NCBI GenBank assembly: GCA_903893315.1
Contig: CAITLU010000057.1
Coordinates: 33,607-97,606 of the forward strand
From: an uncultured bacterium
Lineage (GTDB): Bacteria; Desulfobacterota; Binatia; UBA1149; CAITLU01
DNA: 64,000 nt
Direction: 5' to 3'
The notes beneath the pieces are model-generated. The model saw nothing but the letters and a program-made list of their open reading frames with translations, was not told the origin of the DNA and made no database searches. Positions within the stretch are counted from its first letter, which is position 1; each line of letters starts with the position of its first letter. The translations under genes and the position numbers were made by a program. This document shows positions 34,302 to 43,994 of this stretch, piece by piece.

Positions 34302-35291
34302 TCAGACGTGATTTCGCAACATCAGTTCCTTCGGATGAGGCTCCAGGTAGGTCTGGTGCGCGAGGTATCCGACCGAGTGGAGATCGACGTAGTGCCGAAG
34401 GAGCGTGATCGGGACTACCAACGGGACCAGGGCGTTTCGATAGTCCTCGATGATCGACGCGAGCGCCCGACGTGGCGCCGGCTCCAGGACGTCACGAAAA
34501 TGCCCGAGCATGTGCTGCAGAACGTTGACGTTACGCCTGGTGGTAGCGGGCTTGCCCAGCGCGGCCATGAACACCGAAGTGTAGCTCTGCGCCACCGCGC
34601 CGCGCGCGGCTCGCCCGGCGCCGGCGACGATGCGTCCCAGTTCCTTCTCGGCCGTCGGCGCGTGCGCACAGACGAGCATCTTCTCGCGGGTGTGGAACGC
34701 CACCAGTTCACCTGTCGTCCAGCGGCCCGAAAAAAGATCGGCCACTCGCTTGTAGGCAAAAACGCGCTCGATGAAATTCTCGCGCACCGTGGCATCGTCG
34801 AGGCAGCCTTCTTCTTCCACCGGCAGCAGCGGCAAGCGACGCATCAACTCGGCGGCGAACAGGCCGCGATCCGAAGCGGCCGCGCTGCCCCTGGCCGTAT
34901 AGGCGCGGACGCGCTCCATGCCGCAGGACGGTGATCCTTTCTTGAGCAGATAGCCGGACAGCCCGAGCGTCTCCAACTCGACGACGCGGCGCGCGGCATA
35001 CTTCCTCATCCGTTCGGTGTGATCGTCGCCGCTGTCTACGCCGACCATGCGGATCGCATCGCCGTCGCGCACCAGGCGCAGCGGCTCGCGCGGCGTACCC
35101 ATGCCAACCTCGACTTCCGGACACACCGCAACGAAGCTGAAATGGGAACCGAGCACGTCGGTAAGGTAGCGGTCGTGCTTGTGGCCGCCGTCATAACGGA
35201 CAGGCTCACCGAGCAGGCAACTCGAAACTCCCACACGGATTTCGGCGTCGCGGATCTCGCGGTCGACAAAGCCGCGTTTTTCGCTTCTCAC
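34302..35291 (-). CDS. DUF523/DUF1722 two-domain protein (YbgA-like C-terminus)
   Basis: The 329-residue protein fuses DUF523 (VGVSSCLLGEPVRYDGGHK, FVAVCPEVEVGMGTPREP, GSPSCGMERV), which has conserved cysteines, and DUF1722/YbgA (about 205-329, HTREKMLVCAHAPTAEKELG). The pair is common in bacteria; its chemistry is not settled, though the DUF523 cysteines suggest metal or sulfur chemistry. The frame continues far upstream, but the GTG at 35291 is chosen because it overlaps the preceding gene's stop (GTGA) and begins just ahead of the DUF523 domain. No strong Shine-Dalgarno is visible. Confidence 0.85.
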   Translation of the reverse strand: MRSEKRGFVDREIRDAEIRVGVSSCLLGEPVRYDGGHKHDRYLTDVLGSHFSFVAVCPEVEVGMGTPREPLRLVRDGDAIRMVGVDSGDDHTERMRKYAARRVVELETLGLSGYLLKKGSPSCGMERVRAYTARGSAAASDRGLFAAELMRRLPLLPVEEEGCLDDATVRENFIERVFAYKRVADLFSGRWTTGELVAFHTREKMLVCAHAPTAEKELGRIVAGAGRAARGAVAQSYTSVFMAALGKPATTRRNVNVLQHMLGHFRDVLEPAPRRALASIIEDYRNALVPLVVPITLLRHYVDLHSVGYLAHQTYLEPHPKELMLRNHV

Positions 35292-36424
35292 AGTGACAAC
35301 GGCAACCAGGCGGCGCAGGCGAAGCTCTGGACAGCGAGATTCTCGGCCAGCGAGCGACCCGGCGCGCGGCTGTAGGAAACGTCGCAGACCAGCCACTGCA
35401 AGTTCCCGCGGCCGTACATACCAAACCCTGCTCCCCACGAACCGTCGGTGCCGACTCCGGTGATTCCGTAAAATCCCACGTAGCCAGACACCGGGTTCCA
35501 ATGGTCGGGCAGCAGCAACGTGTCGATGCCGGCGAAGAAATCGGCGCGATCGTCGACTCCTTCGCCCGGGATCGAGATGCTGGTAATGCGCAGATCCGCC
35601 GAGACCTTGAACTCGCGGCGATAGCGCGACCATACGGTGTCGCCGTCGGTCATTCCGAGCGGAACGAAAGGTCGGATGCTCGTACCCACGCGCCCGAACC
35701 ACAGGTTGCTGCTCTGATGCAGTCTCAGACTTTCTCCCGTATCGAGATCGAACATTGTCGTCTTCGAAGAGTTCTCGACCGCATTCAGATAGGCACCCAG
35801 GCGCAGCCAGTCCTTGTCGCCGGTCTCCCACAGAACGCCCATGCTCAAGTTGTAGGTGACGTTGTCGCGCGTGTCGGCAATCGTCACCTTCCCGGCGTTG
35901 GGAACGTCGGCACTGAGCGCCAGCGAATCAGTGGCGACCGGTATGTAGCTGATGATCCCGACCGAGAGACCCTTGATTCCGACGGAGCGCTCGAGGTCCA
36001 GCGCTACCGACAAACTCAGGCGCGTCGTCTCCAGGTCCATCTCGGCGCCGCCAAGTCCGCGAGGAGCGCCGTCGATGCCGGCACTGGCGTAGTTCAGCTG
36101 AACGACGACGGGCACCCAGGCCACCGCAGCGGAACCGGAGCCGATGTATCCGTCGATATCGCCACCGTGAACGTTGAACCACGACGCGCTGACCAGCGAG
36201 ATCGGCTTGTTGCCGTCCCAGGAATCGAAGACCTCAACCAGCGTCGCGGCGTTGGACTGTCCCCACTCGTGCGCGACCCAGGCCTGCCGCGCTGAGCAGT
36301 CCGCGTACAGACAGAACTCGGACTTGAGTCCGAGGTCAGCGCCCAGACCGGCTCCGGAATCGGTGGCGACCAAAGCCGCGACGAGCGCGGCGGCAACGAC
36401 CCTCAGAACTCGAAAGTTGAACAT
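35288..36424 (-). CDS. putative outer-membrane beta-barrel protein of unknown function
   Basis: The protein (378 residues) has an N-terminal signal (MFNFRVLRVV, hydrophobic to about 22) and a long region of alternating hydrophobic and polar stretches with many Gly, Ser and aromatic residues and no long hydrophobic helix, typical of an outer-membrane barrel. I do not recognise a specific family with confidence; weak resemblance to the MetA-like/transporter DUFs is possible. Two Cys at about 38 and 43 may form a disulfide. It ends in the hydrophobic LPLSL. It precedes and overlaps the DUF523/DUF1722 gene by 4 bases. Confidence 0.65.
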   Translation of the reverse strand: MFNFRVLRVVAAALVAALVATDSGAGLGADLGLKSEFCLYADCSARQAWVAHEWGQSNAATLVEVFDSWDGNKPISLVSASWFNVHGGDIDGYIGSGSAAVAWVPVVVQLNYASAGIDGAPRGLGGAEMDLETTRLSLSVALDLERSVGIKGLSVGIISYIPVATDSLALSADVPNAGKVTIADTRDNVTYNLSMGVLWETGDKDWLRLGAYLNAVENSSKTTMFDLDTGESLRLHQSSNLWFGRVGTSIRPFVPLGMTDGDTVWSRYRREFKVSADLRITSISIPGEGVDDRADFFAGIDTLLLPDHWNPVSGYVGFYGITGVGTDGSWGAGFGMYGRGNLQWLVCDVSYSRAPGRSLAENLAVQSFACAAWLPLSL

Positions 36425-36634
36425 GAGCGCCCCATGTTCCGTCCGGGCCTTGAAAGAACGCGTCCCCTGGTTCGAAACCCTTCGCGTTCGCCGCGCCTAA
36501 AACCGATCGCCCGGCACGGGATGCCGCCCAATAGCCGGGAACCAGTGCAGGCAAAAACCGACGGCGCCCCGGATCACACGACCCTCGGGCTCGCCTCACC
36601 GCCCGGCGCCGGCGGCGGCGCGGACCGCCAGATT

Positions 36635-37297
36635 TCAGGCCCCGGCCTTGTGCCTGACGATATCGCCTTCGACCATGTAGATGACGTCTTCGGCGATGTT
36701 GGTGGCGTGATCGGCGATTCGTTCGAGATAACGCGACACCGACAGGAAGTGCGTCAGGATCGCGAACTCGTCGGGGTGTTTGCGCACGGCGTCTTCGACG
36801 CGCAGGAACGTCTCGCGATGGATCGCGTCGGCTTTGTCGTCGGCCGCGCACACGCTCCGCGCTGCCGACGGATCGACGTTGACGAGCGCGTCCAGGGCAC
36901 CCGACAACATCGAACGGACATGGCGGGCGAAGGCTCCGACATCCAGCGGCTTGATGGTCGGCACCGGCACCGAAGCCAGGAACACCGCCTGCTCGGCGAT
37001 GTTGACCGCCAGATCGCCTATGCGTTCGAGGTCGCTGTTCAGGCGCAGGCAGGCGACGATGAAACGCAGGTCCTGAGTTACCGGCTGGTAGAGCGCGAGC
37101 ATCTTCAGGCACTCTTCCTCGACCTCCACCTCCATGGCGTCGACCTGCTCGTCCGCGTCGATGATCTGCTGCCCGGCCACCGCGTCGCGCTCGTTGACCG
37201 CCGTGACGCTCCTGGCCACGGCTTCTTCGACGAAGGCCGCAAGCCCCAGGATCTTGCGCTTGAGTTTGTCGATCTCGTGCTGAAGGTGCTTTGCCAT
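36635..37297 (-). CDS. phoU: phosphate signalling protein PhoU
   Basis: PhoU (220 residues) consists of two three-helix bundles with conserved acidic metal-binding segments. Visible: EIDKLKRKILGLAAFVEEAV at the start, DAMEVEVEEECLKMLALYQP, LRFIVACLRLNSDLERIGD in the first bundle and SRYLERIADHATNIAEDV in the second. It links Pst activity to the PhoR-PhoB two-component system and prevents phosphate overload. It is last in pstSCAB-phoU, 62 bp after pstB. phoR and phoB are not in the window. Confidence 0.96.
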   Translation of the reverse strand: MAKHLQHEIDKLKRKILGLAAFVEEAVARSVTAVNERDAVAGQQIIDADEQVDAMEVEVEEECLKMLALYQPVTQDLRFIVACLRLNSDLERIGDLAVNIAEQAVFLASVPVPTIKPLDVGAFARHVRSMLSGALDALVNVDPSAARSVCAADDKADAIHRETFLRVEDAVRKHPDEFAILTHFLSVSRYLERIADHATNIAEDVIYMVEGDIVRHKAGA

Positions 37298-37359
37298 GCG
37301 GCCTCTGTCTCCTTACGTCAACCGGCGACGGCGCGATGTGCAGCCGTCCGGAACTGCAA

Positions 37360-38292
37360 TCACCCGAAGCGTCCCGAGACGTAGGCCTCGGTGGCTTTCA
37401 AGTGCGGGCGGCTGAACATTTCGTAGGTCCCGCCGTATTCGATCAGGCTGCCCAGATACATGAAGGCGGTGAAATCACTGGTGCGCGAGGCCTGCTGCAT
37501 GTTGTGGGTGACGATCAGGATCGTGTACTCGCCCTTGAGTTCTTCGATCAAGTCCTCAATGCGACCGGTCGCGATAGGATCGAGAGCCGAACAGGGCTCG
37601 TCCATCAGCAGCACTTCGGGGTCTGCCGCGATGGCGCGTGCGATGCAGAGGCGCTGCTGCTGACCTCCGGAGAGCCCCAGCGCACTGGTGGTCAGACGGT
37701 CCTTGGCCTCATCCCACAGCGCCGCACCGCGCAGGCTGCGCTCGCAGACCTCGTCGAGCACGCGCCGGTCCCTCTCGCCGTCGATGCGCAGCGGATAGAC
37801 GACGTTCTCGTAGATGCTCATCGGAAACGGGTTGGGTTTCTGGAATACCATCCCCATGCGTTTGCGAAGCTCGATGACGTCGATCGACGAATCGTAGATC
37901 GAGGCGCCCGACAACTTCATGTCGCCGCTTATGCGCACCCCTTCGACGAGATCGTTGAGGCGGTTGACCGAGCGCAGCAGCGTCGACTTTCCGCAGCCCG
38001 AGGGGCCGATCAGCGCAGTCACCTTGCCGCGCGGAATGACCATCGAGACGTCGTAGAGAGCCTGACTGGCGCCGTACCACAGGCAGAAGTCGTCGATCTC
38101 GACCGCAGCCTCCTCGGCCGCCAGCGCCAAGTGGGTCTCAGTTGCGACTCGTTCGCCGCGCGCTGCCGCCGCCAGCGAATCTGCGGCCGAGCGCGATGCG
38201 GGCACAGCCGCGTCGGCTGATGTTTTTCCGGTTGCTGCGTCGCTCATCATTCCCCGGCCGTTCGATAGCATGTTTGCGTGTGCCGTCGCCAT
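37360..38292 (-). CDS. pstB: phosphate ABC transporter ATPase PstB
   Basis: PstB here is 310 residues, about 50 longer than usual because of an Ala/Ser-rich N-terminal extension (to about 55). The core has [17 protein letters not shown], Walker [23 protein letters not shown], signature [16 protein letters not shown] and Walker [13 protein letters not shown]. It powers phosphate import through PstCA. Start: ATGs at 38298 and 38292 and a GTG at 38301 are in frame; 38292 leaves 8 bases to GAGG and is preferred. The pstA stop is 10 bp upstream. Confidence 0.95.
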   Translation of the reverse strand: MATAHANMLSNGRGMMSDAATGKTSADAAVPASRSAADSLAAAARGERVATETHLALAAEEAAVEIDDFCLWYGASQALYDVSMVIPRGKVTALIGPSGCGKSTLLRSVNRLNDLVEGVRISGDMKLSGASIYDSSIDVIELRKRMGMVFQKPNPFPMSIYENVVYPLRIDGERDRRVLDEVCERSLRGAALWDEAKDRLTTSALGLSGGQQQRLCIARAIAADPEVLLMDEPCSALDPIATGRIEDLIEELKGEYTILIVTHNMQQASRTSDFTAFMYLGSLIEYGGTYEMFSRPHLKATEAYVSGRFG

Positions 38293-38302
38293 CGTCATCA
38301 CC

Positions 38303-40039
38303 TCAGAATTGGCTCGTCATGAAACGCCTGCGCAGTCTCCCGCGCAACCACACCGCGGTGAGGTTCAGTGTCGCGATGATCGCTATCAGCAACAGGGTGG
38401 TCGTGAATACCATCGGTTTGGCTGCCTCGCTGTTCTGACTCTGGAAACCCAGATCGTAGATGTGGAATCCCAGGTGCATGAAGCTGCGCTCGGCGTGAAA
38501 GTACGGAGCAGTCGAATCCAGCGGCAGGTTGGGGGCCAGTTTGACCGCGCCCACCAGCATCAGCGGAGCCACTTCGCCGGCGCCGCGGGCGATGGCGAGG
38601 ATCATCCCCGTCATGATTCCGGGCATCGCCCTCGGCAACACGATGCGACGTATGGTCTGCCACTTCGACGCCCCGCAGGCGTAGGAACCCTCGCGCATCG
38701 AGCCCGGCACCGCGGCCAGCGCTTCTTCGGTGGCGACGATCACCACCGGCAGCGTCAGCAACGCCAGCGTAAGCGCTGCCCACAGAATGCCGCCGGTGCC
38801 GAAAGTGGGAGTCGGCAGCTTGGAAGCGTAAAACAGCTGATCGACGTTCGCGCCGATGATGTAGCAGAAGAACCCGAGGCCGAAGACGCCGAAGACGATG
38901 CTCGGCACTCCGGCCAGGTTGTTGATCGCGATGCGCACGGTACTGACCACGACGCCGCCGCGCGCATACTCGCGCAGGTACAACGCCGCCAGCACACCGA
39001 AAGGAGTCACCAGCAACGACATCAGCAGAGTCATCACGACGGTACCGAAGATCGCCGGAAACACGCCGCCCTCGCTGTTGGCCTCACGAGGCTCGTCACT
39101 GACGAATTCCGCCCAACGCGACAGGTAGACGGCGACCTTGCCGGCCAGGCCGAGGCGGTTGGCGGGGTACACCCTGACGATGTCGGCCAGTGCAAGCTTG
39201 ATCGACTGTCCTGCCGCCGTGCGCACGAGGATCTGAAAGCTCGCGTTCTGCTCGTCCAGGGCCTGTATCCGCGCACGGATGCCGTCGAACTCGGCGGTGG
39301 CGACGCTCTCCACCTCGGCGAACGCAGCGGCTGCAATCGCGGCTTGCGGTGAACCCAGGCCGTAGGCGACCTCGGCTCCGTGCTGCCGCAGCCGCGCCTC
39401 TTCAAGTCTCAGATTGACCGCGCCTATGTCGTCGGTTTCGAGGCCGCGCCGCTCTTTCCAGCGCGCACGCACCTCGCCCTCGGTGTCGCGAATCTTCTTC
39501 CACACGTCTTCGGGAGTCTCGGCAACGGCGGAGCCGCCGACCAGAAACGCGAGCGGCTCGCCGTAGAAGCGTCCCTGCCTGCGACGTTCGAAGACCAGCG
39601 CCCAGTCCGGCAAGGTCTCGGCCTTGATCTCGAAATCGCTGACCCATTTGAAGTGCTCGCCGGTCAGTTCGAAGTTGCCGGTTCGCAGCATGCGCCGCAG
39701 CGAATAACCGCCCTGCGACGCCACCGACGAAAGCGCGCGGCCACGTTGGTCCTCGGGCAAGGCTTCGAACACCGAAGCGGCGGGTTGAAACCGCTCCTGA
39801 CGGGCTACTTCACCCATCACCGAGTTGCCGGTCTCGAGTTCGTATTTCACCACGGCAGTCGGCCAGAAAGTGCCGGTGCCCTGGTAGACCACCAGAGCGA
39901 GCAGACCCACGATCATCAACAGCGCAGTGGCGAGACCACCGCCGGTAAGCCACAGCATCGGCTCGCCGTAGGCCCGAATGGTGCGACTCGGCCGGTTCCC
40001 GCGACGGCCGCGACCGCCGTTACTCGCAGCCGCACTCAT
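38303..40039 (-). CDS. pstA: phosphate ABC transporter permease PstA, long form
   Basis: The permease has 578 residues, about twice the E. coli PstA. After an N-terminal cytoplasmic stretch and first helix (about 28-50) comes a long extracytoplasmic domain (about 55-300, DUF3333-like, with [12 protein letters not shown] and Tyr/Arg-rich segments), then the usual six-helix permease with the ATPase-contact loop [18 protein letters not shown]. The start at 40039 overlaps the pstC stop (ATGA). The long form occurs with long PstC in several proteobacteria; the role of the insert is unknown. Confidence 0.93.
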   Translation of the reverse strand: MSAAASNGGRGRRGNRPSRTIRAYGEPMLWLTGGGLATALLMIVGLLALVVYQGTGTFWPTAVVKYELETGNSVMGEVARQERFQPAASVFEALPEDQRGRALSSVASQGGYSLRRMLRTGNFELTGEHFKWVSDFEIKAETLPDWALVFERRRQGRFYGEPLAFLVGGSAVAETPEDVWKKIRDTEGEVRARWKERRGLETDDIGAVNLRLEEARLRQHGAEVAYGLGSPQAAIAAAAFAEVESVATAEFDGIRARIQALDEQNASFQILVRTAAGQSIKLALADIVRVYPANRLGLAGKVAVYLSRWAEFVSDEPREANSEGGVFPAIFGTVVMTLLMSLLVTPFGVLAALYLREYARGGVVVSTVRIAINNLAGVPSIVFGVFGLGFFCYIIGANVDQLFYASKLPTPTFGTGGILWAALTLALLTLPVVIVATEEALAAVPGSMREGSYACGASKWQTIRRIVLPRAMPGIMTGMILAIARGAGEVAPLMLVGAVKLAPNLPLDSTAPYFHAERSFMHLGFHIYDLGFQSQNSEAAKPMVFTTTLLLIAIIATLNLTAVWLRGRLRRRFMTSQF

Positions 40040-42645
40040 AGCTGGTAGGCCCGCTTTCGGAAGCGTATCCGGATCAGTTCGGCCGCTGTATTGAGGAAGA
40101 AAGTCATCACGAACAAGGTCAGCGCGGCCAGGAACAAAGTGCGGTAGTGGGTGCTGTTGCGCACCGCTTCGGGAAGTTCGACCGCGATGTTGGCCGACAA
40201 GGTCCGAAAACCGTTGAAGACGTTCCACTGAAGCACCGGAGTGTTGCCGGCTGCCATCAGCACCACCATCGTTTCACCCACGGCGCGTCCAAGACCGACC
40301 ATGATCGCCGAGAACAGCCCGCTCATCGCGGTCGGCACCACGATGCGCACCGCCGTCTGCCACGGAGTGGCACCGAGAGCCAGGGATCCCGCACGAAGGT
40401 TTTCCGGAATGCTCGAAAGCGCGTCCTCGGCAATCGTGTAGATGATTGGAACGACCGCGAAGCCCATCACGAAGCCGACTATGAGCGCGTTGCGCTGTAT
40501 ATAGGTGCCGAGAAGAGATCCGCGCAGATCCAGTCCTGCCAGCGAGAGGCCTTCGGCAACCAACAGCGCCGCCGCGACACTGACGAGCGACAGGAGAAGA
40601 AACCGCAGCAAAGCCTGAACTCCGGTCGCGCCCGGAAGCAGGCGCTCGAATCGCTCAGCCCTGCCGCCGATGACGACCGACGCCAGCACCGATGCCGGCA
40701 GGGTAAGGAGCAGCCAGCCGCCGGTGGCTTCTCCGGCTTTCCCGTCGAGCCACAGTTTGACGTCTCCGATGAACAGCCAGCGCTCCAACAACGGTCCGAC
40801 CACCATCGCGGCGCCGAGACCGAGCACGATGGCCACGCCCGACAGCACGAAACGCCGGCCCTGCATCCCCGAGCGCAGTCCCTGCGGAAAGAGTTGCCAG
40901 AGGTGGGCGCACAGCAGCAACACGAACGGAACGGTCACCAGCGCAGCCAGAATCTGCGGAACGATCCCTTCGACCACGGGTGCGAAAACCAGAGCGGCCA
41001 GGAAGCCGAGCACCACGCTCGGCAGACTCGCCATCAACTCGATGGCAGGCTTGACGACCGACTTGACCTCGGGACGCAGGAACTCGCTGGTATAGATCGC
41101 CGCCATCAGCGCGATCGGTACGCCGAAGAGCATCGAGTAGAAGGTCGCCTTGATGGTGCCGAACACCAGGGGCCACAGACCGAGCTTGGGCTCGAACTCG
41201 TCGGTGCCGCTCGAAGACTGCCAGCTATGTTCGGGACTGCGATAGCCTTCGTACCAGACCGGACGCAGCAGCGCGCCGAGCGACGCCTCGGGGTGAGGAG
41301 CATCGACCGCTGCGATGACGAATTCGCCGTCCCAGGCGACCAGCGAATCGTCATTGGGAGCCAGCGAAACGATGCTCAGAGGACGTGACGAAGCGTTGCG
41401 GCCCTCGGCCAGCAGGTTGCCGGACGTGATGTTGAAGAGTCGCAGCGTGCCGTCTCCGTAACCGACCGCCATCGAGCGCGTCCTGGCCGACGAACCAAGA
41501 GCGGTCACTGAGGCCGGACCGCGCCCCAGATTGTGAGCCGGCAAGAAGTGCATTCCGTCTGCGGTACTCATCGAAGGCGCCGGCACGCGGAACCAGGCCT
41601 TCACGTTGCCGTTGGAATCACCGACTATCAGCGTGTTCTTGCCGTTCAGCCATGCGACCTGGGTAAGGTGCGCCGCCGCGTCCGCCGACAGGTCCACCTC
41701 TTCGGCGACCTTCAGCGATTCGAGGTCGCTGACGTCGACCCGCACGGCGCGGCCGTCCTCCCAGACCGCGATGGCGCTGTTGCCGCCGCCGTGAAGCAAC
41801 AGCCAGCGCGGCAGTCCGCGCGAGTGGCTCGGACGCAACGCGATCTGCCCCGTCTCGGTCTCGACTCTTTCCATTCCGGTGAGCAGGTTGCGGCTCTTGG
41901 TCAGACGCGTGACGCGCAGGATGCCGTCAGCATCGACGGAAGCTTCCACCGGGCCGGTCGGTGTTTCGGAGGCATCGACCGCGACTATCGCTGCACCTTC
42001 GGAAACCTGGATCGGTTCGTCGGCGACGAACTGTACCGTGTGCAATTCGAACTGATCGGCAGATACGCGTCTGGCCACGCGTCCTTCGAATATGAATGTC
42101 TCGCCGACGCTACGTTGCATCACGTTGCGCGGCATTGAAGCGGCATTGCGGTACTCCGTGCTCGCCGCGGCGCGCACCAGACGCGTGGTGCCGTCGGCAA
42201 AACCGAATACTGCCTGCGTCGAGCGCACCGGAAAGGCGTAGGCCGTCGGCGCCGTCGGAAAAGGCCGGAACTCGCCCAGCAATTCGCCGCCGGGCTGACC
42301 GGAAGACGCGCCTCGTCCGGAGCTTGCACCTCCGGGCAGCACGACGAAACGCGCGGACGAGGTATACGCCCAGACAGTCGTCAGCGTGTCGTCCTCGGAC
42401 GCGGCGATCACCCGTTCGTCCGCTGCGAGTTGAGTCGCTGCGGTACCGATGGGCCGCAACTCTCCCAGACCGGCGCTTCTAAACAGCGGCGCGACCACCC
42501 AGACCAGGAAGACGAAGACCGTCGAGACCGCAACGATGGTACCGATGCCGCCGACACGGATCAGGTTACGCGCGAGACTGTCGAAGAACCTCACCGATGG
42601 GCGGGTGCTGCGGCGGCGGCGAGGTCTGGAGACAATTTGCGACAA
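40036..42645 (-). CDS. pstC: phosphate ABC transporter permease PstC, long form with beta-propeller-like insert
   Basis: The permease has 869 residues. A basic leader (RPRRRRS) and first helix (about 33-52) come before a roughly 430-residue periplasmic domain with repeated short strands of beta-propeller character (for example NTLIVGDSNGNVKAWF and MAVGYGDGTLRLFN), then the transport domain (about 490-869) with the ATPase-contact loop GLGRAVGETMVVLMAAGNTP. The start is uncertain: 42645 is a TTG and no Shine-Dalgarno is obvious; a GTG at 42594 is the alternative. The downstream pstA overlaps by 4 bases. The propeller might read out Pi or PstS occupancy, which is speculation. Confidence 0.92.
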   Translation of the reverse strand: MSQIVSRPRRRRSTRPSVRFFDSLARNLIRVGGIGTIVAVSTVFVFLVWVVAPLFRSAGLGELRPIGTAATQLAADERVIAASEDDTLTTVWAYTSSARFVVLPGGASSGRGASSGQPGGELLGEFRPFPTAPTAYAFPVRSTQAVFGFADGTTRLVRAAASTEYRNAASMPRNVMQRSVGETFIFEGRVARRVSADQFELHTVQFVADEPIQVSEGAAIVAVDASETPTGPVEASVDADGILRVTRLTKSRNLLTGMERVETETGQIALRPSHSRGLPRWLLLHGGGNSAIAVWEDGRAVRVDVSDLESLKVAEEVDLSADAAAHLTQVAWLNGKNTLIVGDSNGNVKAWFRVPAPSMSTADGMHFLPAHNLGRGPASVTALGSSARTRSMAVGYGDGTLRLFNITSGNLLAEGRNASSRPLSIVSLAPNDDSLVAWDGEFVIAAVDAPHPEASLGALLRPVWYEGYRSPEHSWQSSSGTDEFEPKLGLWPLVFGTIKATFYSMLFGVPIALMAAIYTSEFLRPEVKSVVKPAIELMASLPSVVLGFLAALVFAPVVEGIVPQILAALVTVPFVLLLCAHLWQLFPQGLRSGMQGRRFVLSGVAIVLGLGAAMVVGPLLERWLFIGDVKLWLDGKAGEATGGWLLLTLPASVLASVVIGGRAERFERLLPGATGVQALLRFLLLSLVSVAAALLVAEGLSLAGLDLRGSLLGTYIQRNALIVGFVMGFAVVPIIYTIAEDALSSIPENLRAGSLALGATPWQTAVRIVVPTAMSGLFSAIMVGLGRAVGETMVVLMAAGNTPVLQWNVFNGFRTLSANIAVELPEAVRNSTHYRTLFLAALTLFVMTFFLNTAAELIRIRFRKRAYQL

Positions 42646-42655
42646 TGGCGTTCAC

Positions 42656-42691
42656 GGCCGGTGAACGCGCATCACTGCACGTTCACCGGCC
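42656..42691 (-). terminator. hairpin between pstS and pstC, possible attenuator or mRNA-stabilising element
   Basis: GGCCGGTGAAC (42656-42666) and GTTCACCGGCC (42681-42691) form an 11-bp perfect stem with a 14-nt loop in the 57-bp pstS-pstC gap. A competing 8-bp stem lies at 42648-42668. No U-tract is seen. Such elements often raise the level of the binding-protein message over its permease. Confidence 0.45.
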
Positions 42692-42702
42692 GCCTTCAGC
42701 TG

Positions 42703-43677
42703 CTACAGACCCAGAGCTTTCTTGTTTTCCTGGACCAGGGCCGGGGTGAGCGGGAAGTACCCGTCCTGCACCGCCACTTCCTGGCCTTGCTTGCTCAGCA
42801 CGAAGCGCAGGAACTCGCGACGCAGAGGATCGAGCGCAGTGCCGGGCTTGGCGTTCACGTAGATGTACAGGAAGCGCGACAGCGGATAGTCGCCCGTGTA
42901 GGCATTTTCCGGCGCCGCTTCGATGGCCTTGCCGGAGGGAGTCTTGGAGAGCGGCACCGCGCGCACGTCGGCGGTCTTGTAGCCGACGCCACTGTAGCCG
43001 ATCGCGTACTTGTCGCTGGCTACGGCCTGCACCACCGCCGAACTGCCGGGTTGTTCCTTGACGGTGTCGCGGAAGTCACCCTTGCCGAGCGCGTTCTCCT
43101 TGATGTAGCCGTAAGTGCCGGAAGCCGAGTTACGACCGTAGAGACTGATCGGCTTGCTCGTCCACTCGCCGTCCAGTCCGAGGTCGCCCCAGGTGTCGAT
43201 GCTCTTGGCGCCCGAGTTGCGCGTCTTCGAGAAGATACCGTCGATGTCCTTGAGCGAAAGCCGCTTGACCGGATTGTCCTTGTTCACGTAGACGGCCAGA
43301 AGATCGATGCTGGTGGCAATCTTGCTCGGGTTGTAACCGAACTCGTTCTTGAAGTCCGACCTCTCTGCATCCTTCATCTCGCGGCTCATCGGGCCGAACT
43401 GCGCAGTCCCCGCCACCAGCGCCGGCGGCGCGGTCGACGAGCCCTTGCCTTCGATCTCGATCTTCACGTTGGGATAGAACTTCTTGAAGCCCTCGGCCCA
43501 CAGCGTCATCAGGTTGTTCATCGTATCGGAGCCCATGCTCTTGAGAGTACCGGACACTCCCTGCACCGGGGTGTAGGACTCGATGGACGGATCCACCGAC
43601 ATCTGGGCGCCGGCGCCCTGTGCCGACAGCAGCGCAACAGTGGCCGCTGCAACGAATAACGAGGGGAAATGTTTCAT
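42703..43677 (-). CDS. pstS: phosphate-binding periplasmic protein PstS
   Basis: PstS (324 residues) has a signal peptide (1 to about 24, ends QGAGA) and a mature type II binding fold: GSDTMNNLMTLWAEGFKKFYPN, GKGSSTAPPALVAGTAQFGPMSRE with the Pi-contact Ser/Thr cluster, YGRNSASGTYGYIKE, and KYAIGYSGVGY. It delivers Pi to PstCA. AGGAG lies 8 bases before the ATG. Four heptamers phased at 11 bp lie 112-151 bp upstream of the start. It is the first gene of pstSCAB-phoU. Confidence 0.95.
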   Translation of the reverse strand: MKHFPSLFVAAATVALLSAQGAGAQMSVDPSIESYTPVQGVSGTLKSMGSDTMNNLMTLWAEGFKKFYPNVKIEIEGKGSSTAPPALVAGTAQFGPMSREMKDAERSDFKNEFGYNPSKIATSIDLLAVYVNKDNPVKRLSLKDIDGIFSKTRNSGAKSIDTWGDLGLDGEWTSKPISLYGRNSASGTYGYIKENALGKGDFRDTVKEQPGSSAVVQAVASDKYAIGYSGVGYKTADVRAVPLSKTPSGKAIEAAPENAYTGDYPLSRFLYIYVNAKPGTALDPLRREFLRFVLSKQGQEVAVQDGYFPLTPALVQENKKALGL

Positions 43678-43994
43678 GATTGATTCTCCTGTCTGGTGGT
43701 TTCAATGCCCGCATGTACGCGGGTCGCGAAGATGCCTGTCTGTGCCACTCACTTTCCGGTGTCGGGTGCCGCCACATTTACACCGAGTGTGTCAGGGATA
43801 TGTCAGCAGGTTGTAAGAGTTCTGTCAGCGACCAGTGGATCCAGGCATTATCCCGAGCCCCGGGCATCCGGGAATGCCCCGGCGTCGAACATCAACTTTG
43901 ATGACCTCCGCTGCCGCTGACCGCGCGACAGCGGAGGTCGGACGAAGCGCCAGCGCTCGAAGACCGGAGGCTTCGTGCGCACCGGCGCCGAGCA
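43678..43994. other. intergenic region upstream of pstS
   Basis: This 317-bp gap between the porin 3' end and pstS is expected to hold the pstS promoter. It contains the heptamer array at 43789-43828. I saw no additional gene. Short open frames on the plus strand here are not supported. Confidence 0.6.
43789..43828 (+). promoter_or_regulatory. four phased heptamers, probable Pho box pair
   Basis: GTGTCAG, ATGTCAG, TTGTAAG and CTGTCAG start at 43789, 43800, 43811 and 43822, exactly 11 bp apart with 4-bp spacers, as in PhoB boxes. They read TGTCA on the plus strand, that is, opposite to pstS. They lie 112-151 bp upstream of the pstS start. Confidence 0.65.

Noticed and set aside
35292..35831. 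Extension of the DUF523/DUF1722 protein upstream to 35831
   Set aside because: The extra part overlaps the preceding gene in another frame and has no conserved sequence; the GTG at 35291 coincides with the start of the domain.
42580..42700. A separate small gene in the pstC leader
   Set aside because: Short frames on the plus strand have no features; the hairpin and pstC start region explain the sequence.
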